64,000 nucleotides of DNA, taken from positions 62,001-126,000 of the IMG/VR virus record IMGVR_UViG_3300008459_007659, one strand, 5' to 3'. Position 1 is the stretch's first letter. Every line of letters begins with the position of its first letter. Source of the DNA: a virus. A program made the translations under genes and the position numbers. The notes under the pieces are model-generated. The model made no database searches, had not been told where the DNA came from, and saw only the letters and a program-made list of their open reading frames with translations. Positions 7,960-17,454 of this stretch are shown one piece after another.

Positions 7960-8859
7960 ATGAATTATAGTGTTTTAACAAGACAAATCATCAAAGAGAT
8001 GGTTAACGAAGTTGAGGAAAAAAAATACGGTGTGAAATATTATGCATTTGACTGGGATGATAATCTTATGAAAATGCCAACTCAAATTATTTTAATGAGT
8101 GAAGGTGGTGATGAGGTTGGTATGTCAACTGAAGATTTTGCGGAATATAGAACTGACATTGGAAAAACTCCTTTTGAATATGACGGGGAGACTATTGTTG
8201 GTTTTGCTGAAAACCCGTTCAGATTTTTTGGAACTCAAGGGGATTCAAAGTTTATGAGGGATATTGAAAACGCCCCGTTAGTTAGAGGACCTTGGTCGGA
8301 TTTTATTGAGGCAATTAATAACGGTTCAGTATTTTCAATCATTACCGCAAGAGGACATCACCCAAATACACTTAAAAAAGGTGTGTTAAAATTAATTTTG
8401 ATGGGTAGAGGTGGACTTGATAAAGAAAAACTTGTGGAGAGTCTTATTAGATACAGGGAGATTATGGGATTAAAACCAATTAAAGATGAAAATTGGTTAA
8501 TCAGAGATTATCTTGATAGATGTAAATTTTACCCTGTGAGTTATGGTGCGGGTTCCGCGACTAATCCTGAAGAAGGTAAAGTTAAAGCAATGGAGGAATT
8601 TATTAATTATGTTAAAAGAATGTCAATTAGATTACAGAAAAAAGAATATCAATTCATAAATGATGTAAGTAATAACTTTGTTCCTAAAATGCCTATGGTA
8701 GGTTTTTCAGATGATGATATAAGAAATGTAGAAGTAATGAAAAAACATTTTGAAAAGAAACCAGATAATATATTAAGAACTTATCATACAAAAGATGATG
8801 AAAAAACTATGATGGAGCAACTAGTTAAAAGAACAATATTGAAAATTAAATCAAAGTAA
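7960..8859 (+). CDS. HAD-superfamily phosphatase-like protein, virion-operon encoded
   Basis: The protein has 299 aa and all four HAD motifs are present. Motif I is AFDWDDNL (Asp31 nucleophile, Asp33). Motif II is SIITARGH (Thr129). A motif III lysine lies in EEGKVKAM (Lys207 or Lys209). Motif IV is GFSDDDIRN (Asp251-253). A cap-like insertion lies between motifs I and II. The first 20 residues (SVLTRQIIKEMVNEVEEKK) form a short amphipathic helix ending in Glu-rich sequence, like the targeting-type N-termini of the products of 1993 and 24996. The gene sits between the sheath and tube genes, where no nucleotide enzyme is expected, so a packaged enzyme or an assembly role is possible. The substrate cannot be read from sequence. 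A TATTTATT lies only 11 nt before the ATG. Confidence 0.7.
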   Translation: MNYSVLTRQIIKEMVNEVEEKKYGVKYYAFDWDDNLMKMPTQIILMSEGGDEVGMSTEDFAEYRTDIGKTPFEYDGETIVGFAENPFRFFGTQGDSKFMRDIENAPLVRGPWSDFIEAINNGSVFSIITARGHHPNTLKKGVLKLILMGRGGLDKEKLVESLIRYREIMGLKPIKDENWLIRDYLDRCKFYPVSYGAGSATNPEEGKVKAMEEFINYVKRMSIRLQKKEYQFINDVSNNFVPKMPMVGFSDDDIRNVEVMKKHFEKKPDNILRTYHTKDDEKTMMEQLVKRTILKIKSK

Positions 8860-8882
8860 ATAGAAAAAATTTTACAACGATA

Positions 8883-8890
8883 TATTTATA
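8883..8890 (+). promoter_or_regulatory. TATTTATA octamer before the tail tube gene
   Basis: It starts 42 nt before the tube ATG, with an A-rich leader without Shine-Dalgarno sequence, nearly the same layout as for the sheath gene. Confidence 0.5.
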
Positions 8891-8924
8891 AATAAAAATA
8901 AACAAAAATTTAAAAGAAAAAATT

Positions 8925-9413
8925 ATGGCTGATTTGTTAATGAAAATGCCAGTTCCTTACGAACCGAAAAGACAGAACCGATTTATATTAAGATTCCCAT
9001 CTTCATTGGGTATAAATGAGTGGTTTGTAGAGAGTGCGTCTAGACCATCTATCAAAATCGGTTCAACTGAGATACAGTTCTTAAATACTTCAACATTCGT
9101 TGCAGGTAGATTCAACTGGGATCCAATTACAGTTAAATTCCGTGACCCTATCGGACCATCTGCATCACAAGCATTAATGGAGTGGGTTCGTTTATGTGCG
9201 GAGTCTGTAACAGGTCGTATGGGTTATGCTGCTGGTTACAAAAAGAATGTTGACATTGAGATGTTAGATCCAACAGGTGTTGTTGTTGAGAAGTGGATTT
9301 TGGAAGGTACATTTATGACTGATGTAAACTTTGGTTCATTGTCTTATTCACAAGATGCGTTGGCAGATATTTCGGCAACACTTCGTATGGATCGTTGTAT
9401 CCTTGTGTACTAA
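8925..9413 (+). CDS. gp19: Tail tube protein, gp19-like
   Basis: The protein has 162 aa, equal to the usual length of T4 gp19-family tube subunits (163 aa in T4). The pattern is typical: YEPKRQNRFILRFPSS at the N-terminus, then WFVESASRPSIKIG, then FNWDPITVKFRDPIGPSASQ, and a final strand with ISATLRMDRCIL. Hexamers stack to form the inner tube inside the sheath. The gene is monocistronic, between a TATTTATA octamer and a strong hairpin terminator, which fits the high copy number needed in the virion. Confidence 0.93.
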   Translation: MADLLMKMPVPYEPKRQNRFILRFPSSLGINEWFVESASRPSIKIGSTEIQFLNTSTFVAGRFNWDPITVKFRDPIGPSASQALMEWVRLCAESVTGRMGYAAGYKKNVDIEMLDPTGVVVEKWILEGTFMTDVNFGSLSYSQDALADISATLRMDRCILVY

Positions 9414-9435
9414 AAATATATTTTATATGAAATAC

Positions 9436-9468
9436 ATCCCATATGGTTTATTCCGTATGGGATTTTTA
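9436..9468 (+). terminator. Rho-independent terminator after the tube gene
   Basis: An 11-bp stem ATCCCATATGG / CCGTATGGGAT (one G-T pair) with a 6-nt loop is followed by a T-rich tail. It is 22 nt after the tube stop codon. Confidence 0.8.
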
Positions 9469-9512
9469 TTTACAAAAAATATAAGTAAAGTATCTTTATA
9501 ATAAAAAAGATT

Positions 9513-10277
9513 ATGGAAAACAATGTTGCACAATATGGACAAATGGATTTTAACTTACCACACGATGTGGTTAAATTACCATCAGGAGGAATTTTTTATA
9601 AATCTAAAAAGAAGAGTGTTAAAGTTGGTTATTTAACTGCGTCTGACGAAAACATTTTGTCAAATATTAATCCTAATAAATCAATTAGGGAAAGTATTAT
9701 TCTACCTTTATTAAGAAATAAAATTTACGAACCTGATTTAAGACCTGATGAATTATTAGATGGTGATATTGAAGCGTTAATGATATTTTTAAGGAACACT
9801 TCATTTGGACCTGAATATAACATATCAATAAAGGATCCTGCAACAAACAAAGGATTTGAAACAACTATTTTATTAGATGAATTAAACATTAAAAAAACAG
9901 ATGTTGATCCTGATGAAAATGGGTATGTTACAACAACATTACCAAGAAGCGGTAATTCCGTTAAACTTAAATTTTTAAATGTTAGAGATTTAATTGAAAT
10001 TGAAGAAATTATTGATCAATACCCTGCAGGTAGAATACCACCGTCACAAACAATTAGATTGAATAAAATGATTGTTTCCATTGACGGAAATGAAGATAGA
10101 AGTCACATTTCTAAGTTTATTGAGTCAATGCCAATTATGGATTCAAAACATATTAAAAAGTTTGTTTTAGATAATGAACCAAGATTAGACTTAACAAAAC
10201 AAGTAATAGCCCCGTCAGGAGAAAAGGTAATGGTTAACATTGCGTTTGGGGTTGAATTTTTTCGGCCTTTTTTCTGA
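9513..10277 (+). CDS. Tail assembly chaperone/T4-type baseplate assembly protein (short form)
   Basis: The 254-aa zero-frame product has the N-terminal motif of T4_baseplate-type (gp26-like) and tail-chaperone proteins: HDVVKLPSGGIFYKSKKK, then VGYLTASDENILSN. This is followed by a helical region, a zone with KLKFLNVRDLIEIEEI, and a C-terminal AFGVEFFRPFF. It lies between tube and tape measure, the standard place of tail assembly chaperones that are expressed as short and frameshifted long forms. The reading frame stops at TGA 10275-10277 inside a T-rich stretch, while a second frame continues to 10416 with plausible coding sequence. The role is likely to bind the tape measure and organise tube assembly. 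Family assignment is good; the exact T4 counterpart is uncertain. Confidence 0.65.
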   Translation: MENNVAQYGQMDFNLPHDVVKLPSGGIFYKSKKKSVKVGYLTASDENILSNINPNKSIRESIILPLLRNKIYEPDLRPDELLDGDIEALMIFLRNTSFGPEYNISIKDPATNKGFETTILLDELNIKKTDVDPDENGYVTTTLPRSGNSVKLKFLNVRDLIEIEEIIDQYPAGRIPPSQTIRLNKMIVSIDGNEDRSHISKFIESMPIMDSKHIKKFVLDNEPRLDLTKQVIAPSGEKVMVNIAFGVEFFRPFF

Positions 10278-10416
10278 TTACACAAAAATTTTACTTGACG
10301 AATATTATATCCTTGCAAAAATTCTGAGAACATCATATTCAGACTTTCTATCTATGCCAACATATATCCGAAGATATTTAATTAATAAAATTATTGAGGA
10401 ACATAAAAGTGAATAA
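10273..10416 (+). CDS. Frameshifted C-terminal extension of the tail assembly chaperone (+1 frame)
   Basis: The +1 frame past the TGA at 10275 encodes about 47 residues: SDYTKILLDEYYILAKIL, then a helix with SYSDFLSMPTYIRRYLINKI, then IIEEHKSE and TAA. This looks like coding sequence and resembles C-termini of tail-chaperone and baseplate-assembly proteins (MPxxxRRxxxxK). No ATG precedes it in frame; only TTG codons at 10240, 10246 and 10252 could start it independently. Two T6 runs, GAATTTTTTCGG (10254-10265) and CCTTTTTTCTGA (10266-10277), are natural slip sites where tRNA-Phe could move TTT to TTT by +1. A fused product would have about 300 aa. The mechanism (+1 or -2 slip, or a TTG restart) is inferred. 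Confidence 0.65.
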   Translation, partial: SDYTKILLDEYYILAKILRTSYSDFLSMPTYIRRYLINKIIEEHKSE

Positions 10417-10420
10417 TTAA

Positions 10421-10428
10421 TATTTATA
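10421..10428 (+). promoter_or_regulatory. TATTTATA octamer before the tape measure gene
   Basis: It starts 24 nt before the ATG at 10445 and just after the TAA of the frameshift extension. Confidence 0.45.
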
Positions 10429-10444
10429 TAGAAATACAATTTAA

Positions 10445-12277
10445 ATGTTAGCAACAAACGATTCTGGTGATGTAGATAAAGAAGAAACAGGTGCGGGTAG
10501 TTACGGGTTTACAGGTATTGATGTTGCCACACAATTATCTACTGCCGCCAAAGATTTATCAGGAATACCTGCTCAAATAGGTTCGTTAATTAGTACTAAT
10601 TTAGGTTTAACTGCAATGTTTAGAGCAGCAACTGACTTAGATAAAAAGAGTGCGGATATCGTAAAAACATTAGGGACTGGATTCGAAAGAAGTATAGAAC
10701 TTCAAAGAACTCTCACACTTGCAATCCCACAATTTGTTGGGATGGGTTTGAAGGCGGATGATGCATCTGCTCTTTATGAAAACCTAATTAAAAAATTCAA
10801 TATTAATTTAAAACTAAGTGACAAACAATTAGTTGAGTTGGCGGCGACAAGTAAAGTTACTGGTGTTGCGGCTGATGAATTAGCACTTAATTTTAAAGAT
10901 GTTGGTTTTAGTATTGAATCTGTTGGTGACAATATGTTGGAGGTTGCAAAAATTGCTAATCAAGCGGGGGTTACCGTCGCTAGTGTTGCGGGTGCGGTAA
11001 GTAAAAACCTTGAAAAACTTAATTTGTTTAATTTTGATAATGGTGTTAAAGGACTTGCTAAAATGGCGGCGCAAGCATCAAGATTAGGTGTTGATATGGA
11101 AAAAATATTTGCCAAATCTGAAGACCTATTAAGTCCCGAAAAAGCAATTGATTTCGCAGCATCATTACAAAGATTAGGAGTCACCTCAAGTGAGTTATTA
11201 GATCCGTTAAGAGCAATGGATTTGGCTCAAAATGATCCTGTTGAGTTACAAAATCAAATTGTTAATTTAAGTAAAGATTTTGTTAGATTTAATGAACAAA
11301 ATAATCAATTTGAAATTTTACCTGGTGCAAAAAGGAGAATGAGGGAAGTTGCGACTGAATTAGGTATGTCTGCGGCTGAATTCTCAAAAATGGCAATCAA
11401 CGCCGCATCATTTGATGAAAAATTAAAAAAGATTAAATTTAGTCCTGAAGTAAATGAAGACGATAGAGAATTGGTGGCGACAATGGCTCAGTTTAGTAAA
11501 AGTGGCGTTGCTCAGGTTAAAGTTAAAACATTTGATGAAACAACAGGTAAATTAACAGGTGACGAAGAATTAGTTGATGTTAGTAAATTAACTGCGGAAC
11601 AAATAGAATCACTTAAGGCGGAACAAGCATTACAAGGTAAAACCATGGAAGAAATTGCGGTTGATCAATTAAGTGAAATGTCAAAAACAAATGCAATACT
11701 TAATGAGAGATTGGCAGCGTATCAATATGGTATGGCACAAGGAGCTGCTCAACCTATTTATAGCGGTGCATTATCTAAAACAAGAGATCTTGTAAAAGAA
11801 CTCCCAACCGACCCTATGGTTTATATTAAAACCATAGAAGATGTTGAAAAAAAAGTGGGAGAAATATTAAAAGATTTAGGTGTTGATTTTGGAGTTGTAA
11901 TTGAAGAATTTGGGAAGGCTAAAGATGTTGTATATAATTGGTTTAGTGATGCTGCAACAACTATTAAAGATATTTATAATTCTGTTATTGGTACAACAAC
12001 TTCCTCCGCAACATCAACTGCAACACCATCGGCATCAAATGTGGTATCATCAACTGCAACAACAACAGTAGGTGGAGGAGGTACTGAAACCGCCTCAACC
12101 AATACACAACCAACAAATATGAACATAACCCACACATTTAATTTTTCAAATATGCCAAGTTATGTAACATCAACTGAGGTTGAACGAATATTAAAAGAAT
12201 ATACTCAAAATTCTCAAAATGCTCTTGCAATGGTAATGGCGGCAGGAAAAATAAATGCCGGATTAACAACAACATAA
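10445..12277 (+). CDS. Tail tape measure protein
   Basis: The protein has 610 aa, close to T4 gp29 (590 aa), which predicts a tail of roughly T4 length if the usual proportionality holds. The chain is almost wholly helical and Ala/Leu/Lys-rich through residue 510 with an Ala-rich central zone, then a Ser/Thr linker (about 515-560) and a short C-terminal domain (THTFNFSNMPSYVTSTEVER). It follows the tube and chaperone genes, the invariant position for tape measures. It sets tail length during assembly and is expelled with the DNA. No peptidase or lytic domain is visible in it, so a cell-wall function must be sought elsewhere (see the product of 17768). Confidence 0.8.
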   Translation: MLATNDSGDVDKEETGAGSYGFTGIDVATQLSTAAKDLSGIPAQIGSLISTNLGLTAMFRAATDLDKKSADIVKTLGTGFERSIELQRTLTLAIPQFVGMGLKADDASALYENLIKKFNINLKLSDKQLVELAATSKVTGVAADELALNFKDVGFSIESVGDNMLEVAKIANQAGVTVASVAGAVSKNLEKLNLFNFDNGVKGLAKMAAQASRLGVDMEKIFAKSEDLLSPEKAIDFAASLQRLGVTSSELLDPLRAMDLAQNDPVELQNQIVNLSKDFVRFNEQNNQFEILPGAKRRMREVATELGMSAAEFSKMAINAASFDEKLKKIKFSPEVNEDDRELVATMAQFSKSGVAQVKVKTFDETTGKLTGDEELVDVSKLTAEQIESLKAEQALQGKTMEEIAVDQLSEMSKTNAILNERLAAYQYGMAQGAAQPIYSGALSKTRDLVKELPTDPMVYIKTIEDVEKKVGEILKDLGVDFGVVIEEFGKAKDVVYNWFSDAATTIKDIYNSVIGTTTSSATSTATPSASNVVSSTATTTVGGGGTETASTNTQPTNMNITHTFNFSNMPSYVTSTEVERILKEYTQNSQNALAMVMAAGKINAGLTTT

Positions 12278-12291
12278 AAACATATTTTATG

Positions 12292-12299
12292 TATTTATA
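12292..12299 (+). promoter_or_regulatory. TATTTATA octamer before the 1712-aa baseplate gene
   Basis: It starts 22 nt before the ATG at 12314, in the 36-nt gap after the tape measure gene. Confidence 0.45.
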
Positions 12300-12313
12300 G
12301 GAAAAGATAAAAT

Positions 12314-15300
12314 ATGTCAGAGAGTGTATTATCATTTGCATCGTCATCTACATTTAGAAATACTTTAATTGCTAGAAATTTAGCACCTTATCAAGTACAA
12401 GGTGTGTACACACCTCCTGCAGGTAATGTAACATATGAAGTATCACCACTTAGTAACAGTAATGTAATTGATTCACCTGATACATTAATATCTACAAATC
12501 AAGGTGCTAATCAACTTTATTCATTAAATGAATACGGACCTGAAGGTGGTTTCATTGGTAAATATACTATACCTGGAGCTCCATATCCCGTTGAATCAAA
12601 TAAAGGACCTTATGACCCAGGAGACACAATTTTAGATTTGGTTAATGAATTCTATATTGATGCGGCATATATACAAAATAAATACGGACCTGAGAGTGGG
12701 TTTAAAGATTTATATGTTATTACAGATGTAATCACATCAAATAAGATGTACCAACCTTATTGGGATCCATCAATATTTGTACCATCATTTTATAGTCCGT
12801 ATGAGATATTAACAAGTACCAACCCAACAGGATCTGATGGTTCTTTATCACAAGATTCGTATTTAGCTAAGATTGGTGCGGCACAACTTAAAGGATATTT
12901 TGAAGATAGAATTGCATCAGAGTTAGAACAGTTAACAATAGGTTCTATTAACCTTGATACATTATCTGATCCATTTAGTGCGAGTTTATTAGCATCAGGA
13001 CAACAACCATTCTTTATTAAGAATTGGAAAATTACTGTACCTGAAAATCCTTTATTAGCTGCGGTATCGTTTGCAAATAGATTATCAGGAACTTATTTTC
13101 CTGTATCATTTATTCCTGGTGATTATTTTGATGAAAACAATCCTGAAGGTAATGTATCGGGAGCATTAAATACCGCAAACAATTTAACGGCAGGTGCATT
13201 AGGTGGAATTTTAAATAAATTTAGAAATCCTTCTGAATTATTTTTGGCAAATACAGGTAATGGACAACAATCAGTTTTATTTGGTAACTTAAATTATAAC
13301 TTATATAGACCTGTATATCAAAAAAATCTAATACAAGGAGCGTCACAAGCAATTAATAACCTATTCAACGGGGATAACGGTGGAGGAGGTTATTATATCG
13401 GTAGTGAAAATGCGGAACCTGGATTAATAACAAACCCATCTAATGAGGTTGCAACCGATAGATTTGGTAAACAACAAGGAACACTTGTTTATGGACCTGA
13501 CGAGTTAGGTAAATTGTATGAAGGTAATGATGGTAAACTTAATTTTGGATTAGGTGGTAAATCACATCACGATGGTGATGGTATAGATGGTAGATTCGTT
13601 TGGACATCACCAAAGTATAGACCAAATGCGGGATTCAAAGTAGGTAGAGGTGGAGAAACCTTCCAACAGGACGCTGAATTTAATATTGTTGAGGCTCAAT
13701 ACAGTCAAGATCAATCAATTGATGTTGAATTTAAGGGGGGTTCTATATTAGATAATACGCAAAGAATTATTAATGCTGCCGATAATGTTCAAGGGGCAAA
13801 ACGACTTAAACACGTCGGTAACGCAATAAATCAAGTGTCAAAAGTTTTTAATGATGGTTATAAAGAATTAACAAAAGGTTCTCAAGTAATTGCATATTAC
13901 GACTCAAGTACAGGTAGTAATGTAATTGGTGAAAGTGGATTTGAAGTTGGTAGAGAATATTGTAGAATCTTCCAAAAAGATACTCCATATTACACTTACG
14001 CTGATTTACAAAAAACTGATGGTATAACTACTTCAGGTAGAAGATTTAATAATTCAGTATTTGATAATACTTACAATTTAAATATTGCACCTTTAAGAAA
14101 CCCTGGATCAACTAACATTGTTGATAATAAAGTGAAAAAATATATGTTCTCACTTGAAAATTTAGCTTGGAGAACATCAAGTGAACCTGGGTTTAGATAT
14201 GATGATTTACCTGTTTGTGAGAAAGGACCGAATGGTGGTAGAATTATGTGGTTTCCACCATATAATATAACATTCAGTGAAGACAGTAAGGCAGGTTGGA
14301 ACCCTACATCATTTTTAGGTAGACCTGAACCAATATATACATATAAAGATAGTACAAGAACGGGTTCATTAAGTTGGACAATAATTGTGGATCATCCATC
14401 AGTTATGAATACAATTATTAGAGAACAACTTAAAACTAGAACACCACAAGAAATTAATTCAATAATGGATTCATTTTTTGCGGGTTGTGTTAAATATGAC
14501 ATATATGATTTGGCAATAAAGTTTAATAACATACCAACATCTGATTTATATACATACCAACAACTTTTAAATGAACCAAGAAAAACTCAAGAAGAACTTC
14601 AAAATATATTAACAAAAATCCCAGTCGACAATTCAATACCTGGGGGTAATAGTACAGGTACTCAAGGAGATGCTGAGGTTAGTCAAACAACTAACACCAC
14701 AAATGATGTTAAACCCGGACCTACAGTTGAAGAGGTTGTTACTTCTTCAGAACTTAATGATAATTTTTCAGAATATGCGTTTTATTTTGAAAACGATTCA
14801 CCATATTTTAATAATCCAATAAAAAATCCTTCAGATCCTGCGGAATGGAAAGTTGCGGGTGCGGCATCAAGAGATTTCCCTAATTTAGGTAATAATGCAA
14901 ATTGGGATTATGATAATTATTACGATTTTTATATAGGTTTAAGAAATCAAAAATATGTAACTAATGCACCTGCAAAATGTTTTGCTCAAGGACAAACTGA
15001 TCCTTTCTTAAAGGAAGGAGTACAAAACTTTTTTGATAATGTTGTTGTGGACAATTTTAGTGTAATTAAAAATGAGTTATTACCAAAAATTAAAGAATTT
15101 ATTGTTGACAAAAAAGGACAAATAACAATTGAATTAGTTGGTTCAGCATCACCAATACAAGCTAGTTTACAATATAATGAATATCTTTCTGATAGAAGAA
15201 TTGATTCTGTTGTAAAATGGTTTAAAAAACAAAATGTTGCTGGAGAAAATTTCCAAAAGTTTTTTGATGAAGGAAAATTAATTGTTAAATCAGCATCTTT

Positions 15301-17452
15301 AGGTGAAGTTGCTCAAGTTTCACCAAAAAGTAAAGATGGTACAAATTTCTCAATAAACTGTAATGTAAACATACTTGATGGAGCTACTTTAGCAACTGCT
15401 AAGACTAATGATTATGGTGGTGAATGGTATTCAGTACCCGCAATGGCTTGTAGAAAAGTTAGAATTGCGTCAATAATTGCAACATATGTACAAGAAGTTA
15501 AACCTGAAGATCCAATTCAAGAACCAATAATAGATGTTGTTGTGATACCTAATCAGTCAGGAACAACAGGAACAACAACTATTGAAATACCTCCACTTAA
15601 AATTATAGAACAACCAGATCCGATTCAAAAGGTTAAAGACGGTATTTCCAAAAAAATATTAAGACATCTATTTTCTGAATGTGATTATTTTGATGTGTTA
15701 AAAGAAAGTGATCCTATGGTATTTGAAAGTATTAAAGATAGGATAAAATACTTTACACCGGCATTTCACTCAATAACACCTGAAGGATTAAATGCAAGAC
15801 TTACATTCTTACAACAATGTATGAGACCGGGACAAACAATTCCTGTTATTGGACCTGATGGTAAACCAAAATATAATGATGCTCAAAATACTGCGTTTGG
15901 AGCACCACCTGTATTGGTATTAAGAATTGGTGATTTTTATCACACAAAAATAATTCCTAATACATTAGGTATACAATATGATCCTTTGGTTTTTGATATA
16001 AATCCTGAAGGAATTGGGGTACAACCAATGTTAGCCAAAATTTCATTAGGATTTGACTTTATTGGTGGACATGGATTAGCTGGACCAGTTAAACAATTAC
16101 AGAACGCATTATCATTCAATTACTATGCGAATACTGAAATATATGATGAAAGATCAGTTGCAACAGAAAGTACAGAAGAAAGAGATAAACAAATGGTTGC
16201 TAAAATAGTTAAAGGTGCGGGAACATCAACACCTACGGTTGGATCTAATACGGTTGCTAACCAACAATCACAAAAAGGTGGAGGAACTATTGGAACTATA
16301 TTGTCAACAAACTACGAAAATAATAATGAAGTTGAAGTTGGTGACATGGACTATTCAGGATTAATTAAAGAATTATCTGAAGGGACTAAAAATTATTTTA
16401 CAACAATAACAAATCAACTTAAAACAATGACAAGTACAACTAATATGGGTATTGTCGGATTAGCAAGTAGTGAAAGAAAATTTAATAATGGTGAGTTAAA
16501 TGAATATGATGTACCATTACCTGATGTTCCATTGTATGGTAGATCATTAGAAATTGAAAAAAATGTAAGTAAATTAATTAAAGAAACATTATCAGATGTT
16601 AAAAATGATAAGGATCCAATTTCATATTATGTTAATAAGGATTCTAACCAATATAGTGCGGTAAATTCTGAGTTAAGAGAATTAAGAGCAAAATTAGAAG
16701 AAGAGGTAACCAAAATGGAAACTGAAATAAATAATATTGTTATTGAACCTGCTAACACAATGACTTCATATCAAGAAAACTATAATTATACTTTAAGAAA
16801 AATGGATATGATTTGTGGTAAAATTGATGGTATCAAATTAGGTACCGGAGATTACAAAGTTTACACATTAAGTGGTGACAACATTGATAATATTATTAAA
16901 GTATATACCACTAATACAAATCCTGTTTCCGTAGGATTTAAATTAACGGATTATAATAATAAAATATTAGATGTTGATTCTAATAGTATCTTAAAAAAGA
17001 TTAACTATCAGGATAATAATTTTGATCCAATAACTAAAGTTTTCTCTGGTTTTGGTGATGATACGGCAACTAGAAGGTTCTATATGACTATGTCCCCAAT
17101 ATTTTTGGATGATAATAAATTTAACGCTTTTGTCACTAATTTAACTTCTGGGCCTAAAATATCTAAAAATCAAAAATTAATTGATGGTATTAAAAAAATA
17201 TCAAATGAATTTAAAGGGAAATGTAAAGAAGAATATGATGCCGAATTAAAATTCTTTGATACTTTAATGAATGGTAGTGATTATCAAACATATGAAAAAT
17301 ATGAGATAACTGAATTTGATTCCAAAGTACAATACACAACGGATAATGTTGGTAACAACCTACAAAAGAAGAATAGATTAAAAGATTTGTATTTAGATGT
17401 AAATGTAAAAACAAGTAATAAAACTTATAATGGAAAAGTAACTTTCACTTAA
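12314..17452 (+). CDS. Giant baseplate/tail-tube-initiator-type protein with OmpA-like domain
   Basis: The protein has 1712 aa. Its place between the tape measure and the gp53-like gene is that of T4 gp48/gp54 (tube initiators), but it is several times longer. Recognisable parts are a segment near residues 615-720 with GGRIMWFPPYNITF and a DHPSVMN block found in baseplate proteins of large T4-like phages. An OmpA-C-like domain lies at about 915-1025 (GQITIELVGSASP, then YNEYLSDRRIDSVVKWF), of the kind that binds peptidoglycan. A further conserved-looking block lies at about 1150-1280 (VLRIGDFYHTKI, then DINPEGIGVQPMLAKIS, then QNALSFNYYAN). The last 400 residues are helical. I infer a multi-domain baseplate organiser that may touch the cell wall. 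No signal peptide or membrane helix is seen. Confidence 0.6.
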   Translation: MSESVLSFASSSTFRNTLIARNLAPYQVQGVYTPPAGNVTYEVSPLSNSNVIDSPDTLISTNQGANQLYSLNEYGPEGGFIGKYTIPGAPYPVESNKGPYDPGDTILDLVNEFYIDAAYIQNKYGPESGFKDLYVITDVITSNKMYQPYWDPSIFVPSFYSPYEILTSTNPTGSDGSLSQDSYLAKIGAAQLKGYFEDRIASELEQLTIGSINLDTLSDPFSASLLASGQQPFFIKNWKITVPENPLLAAVSFANRLSGTYFPVSFIPGDYFDENNPEGNVSGALNTANNLTAGALGGILNKFRNPSELFLANTGNGQQSVLFGNLNYNLYRPVYQKNLIQGASQAINNLFNGDNGGGGYYIGSENAEPGLITNPSNEVATDRFGKQQGTLVYGPDELGKLYEGNDGKLNFGLGGKSHHDGDGIDGRFVWTSPKYRPNAGFKVGRGGETFQQDAEFNIVEAQYSQDQSIDVEFKGGSILDNTQRIINAADNVQGAKRLKHVGNAINQVSKVFNDGYKELTKGSQVIAYYDSSTGSNVIGESGFEVGREYCRIFQKDTPYYTYADLQKTDGITTSGRRFNNSVFDNTYNLNIAPLRNPGSTNIVDNKVKKYMFSLENLAWRTSSEPGFRYDDLPVCEKGPNGGRIMWFPPYNITFSEDSKAGWNPTSFLGRPEPIYTYKDSTRTGSLSWTIIVDHPSVMNTIIREQLKTRTPQEINSIMDSFFAGCVKYDIYDLAIKFNNIPTSDLYTYQQLLNEPRKTQEELQNILTKIPVDNSIPGGNSTGTQGDAEVSQTTNTTNDVKPGPTVEEVVTSSELNDNFSEYAFYFENDSPYFNNPIKNPSDPAEWKVAGAASRDFPNLGNNANWDYDNYYDFYIGLRNQKYVTNAPAKCFAQGQTDPFLKEGVQNFFDNVVVDNFSVIKNELLPKIKEFIVDKKGQITIELVGSASPIQASLQYNEYLSDRRIDSVVKWFKKQNVAGENFQKFFDEGKLIVKSASLGEVAQVSPKSKDGTNFSINCNVNILDGATLATAKTNDYGGEWYSVPAMACRKVRIASIIATYVQEVKPEDPIQEPIIDVVVIPNQSGTTGTTTIEIPPLKIIEQPDPIQKVKDGISKKILRHLFSECDYFDVLKESDPMVFESIKDRIKYFTPAFHSITPEGLNARLTFLQQCMRPGQTIPVIGPDGKPKYNDAQNTAFGAPPVLVLRIGDFYHTKIIPNTLGIQYDPLVFDINPEGIGVQPMLAKISLGFDFIGGHGLAGPVKQLQNALSFNYYANTEIYDERSVATESTEERDKQMVAKIVKGAGTSTPTVGSNTVANQQSQKGGGTIGTILSTNYENNNEVEVGDMDYSGLIKELSEGTKNYFTTITNQLKTMTSTTNMGIVGLASSERKFNNGELNEYDVPLPDVPLYGRSLEIEKNVSKLIKETLSDVKNDKDPISYYVNKDSNQYSAVNSELRELRAKLEEEVTKMETEINNIVIEPANTMTSYQENYNYTLRKMDMICGKIDGIKLGTGDYKVYTLSGDNIDNIIKVYTTNTNPVSVGFKLTDYNNKILDVDSNSILKKINYQDNNFDPITKVFSGFGDDTATRRFYMTMSPIFLDDNKFNAFVTNLTSGPKISKNQKLIDGIKKISNEFKGKCKEEYDAELKFFDTLMNGSDYQTYEKYEITEFDSKVQYTTDNVGNNLQKKNRLKDLYLDVNVKTSNKTYNGKVTFT

Positions 17453-17454
17453 TT

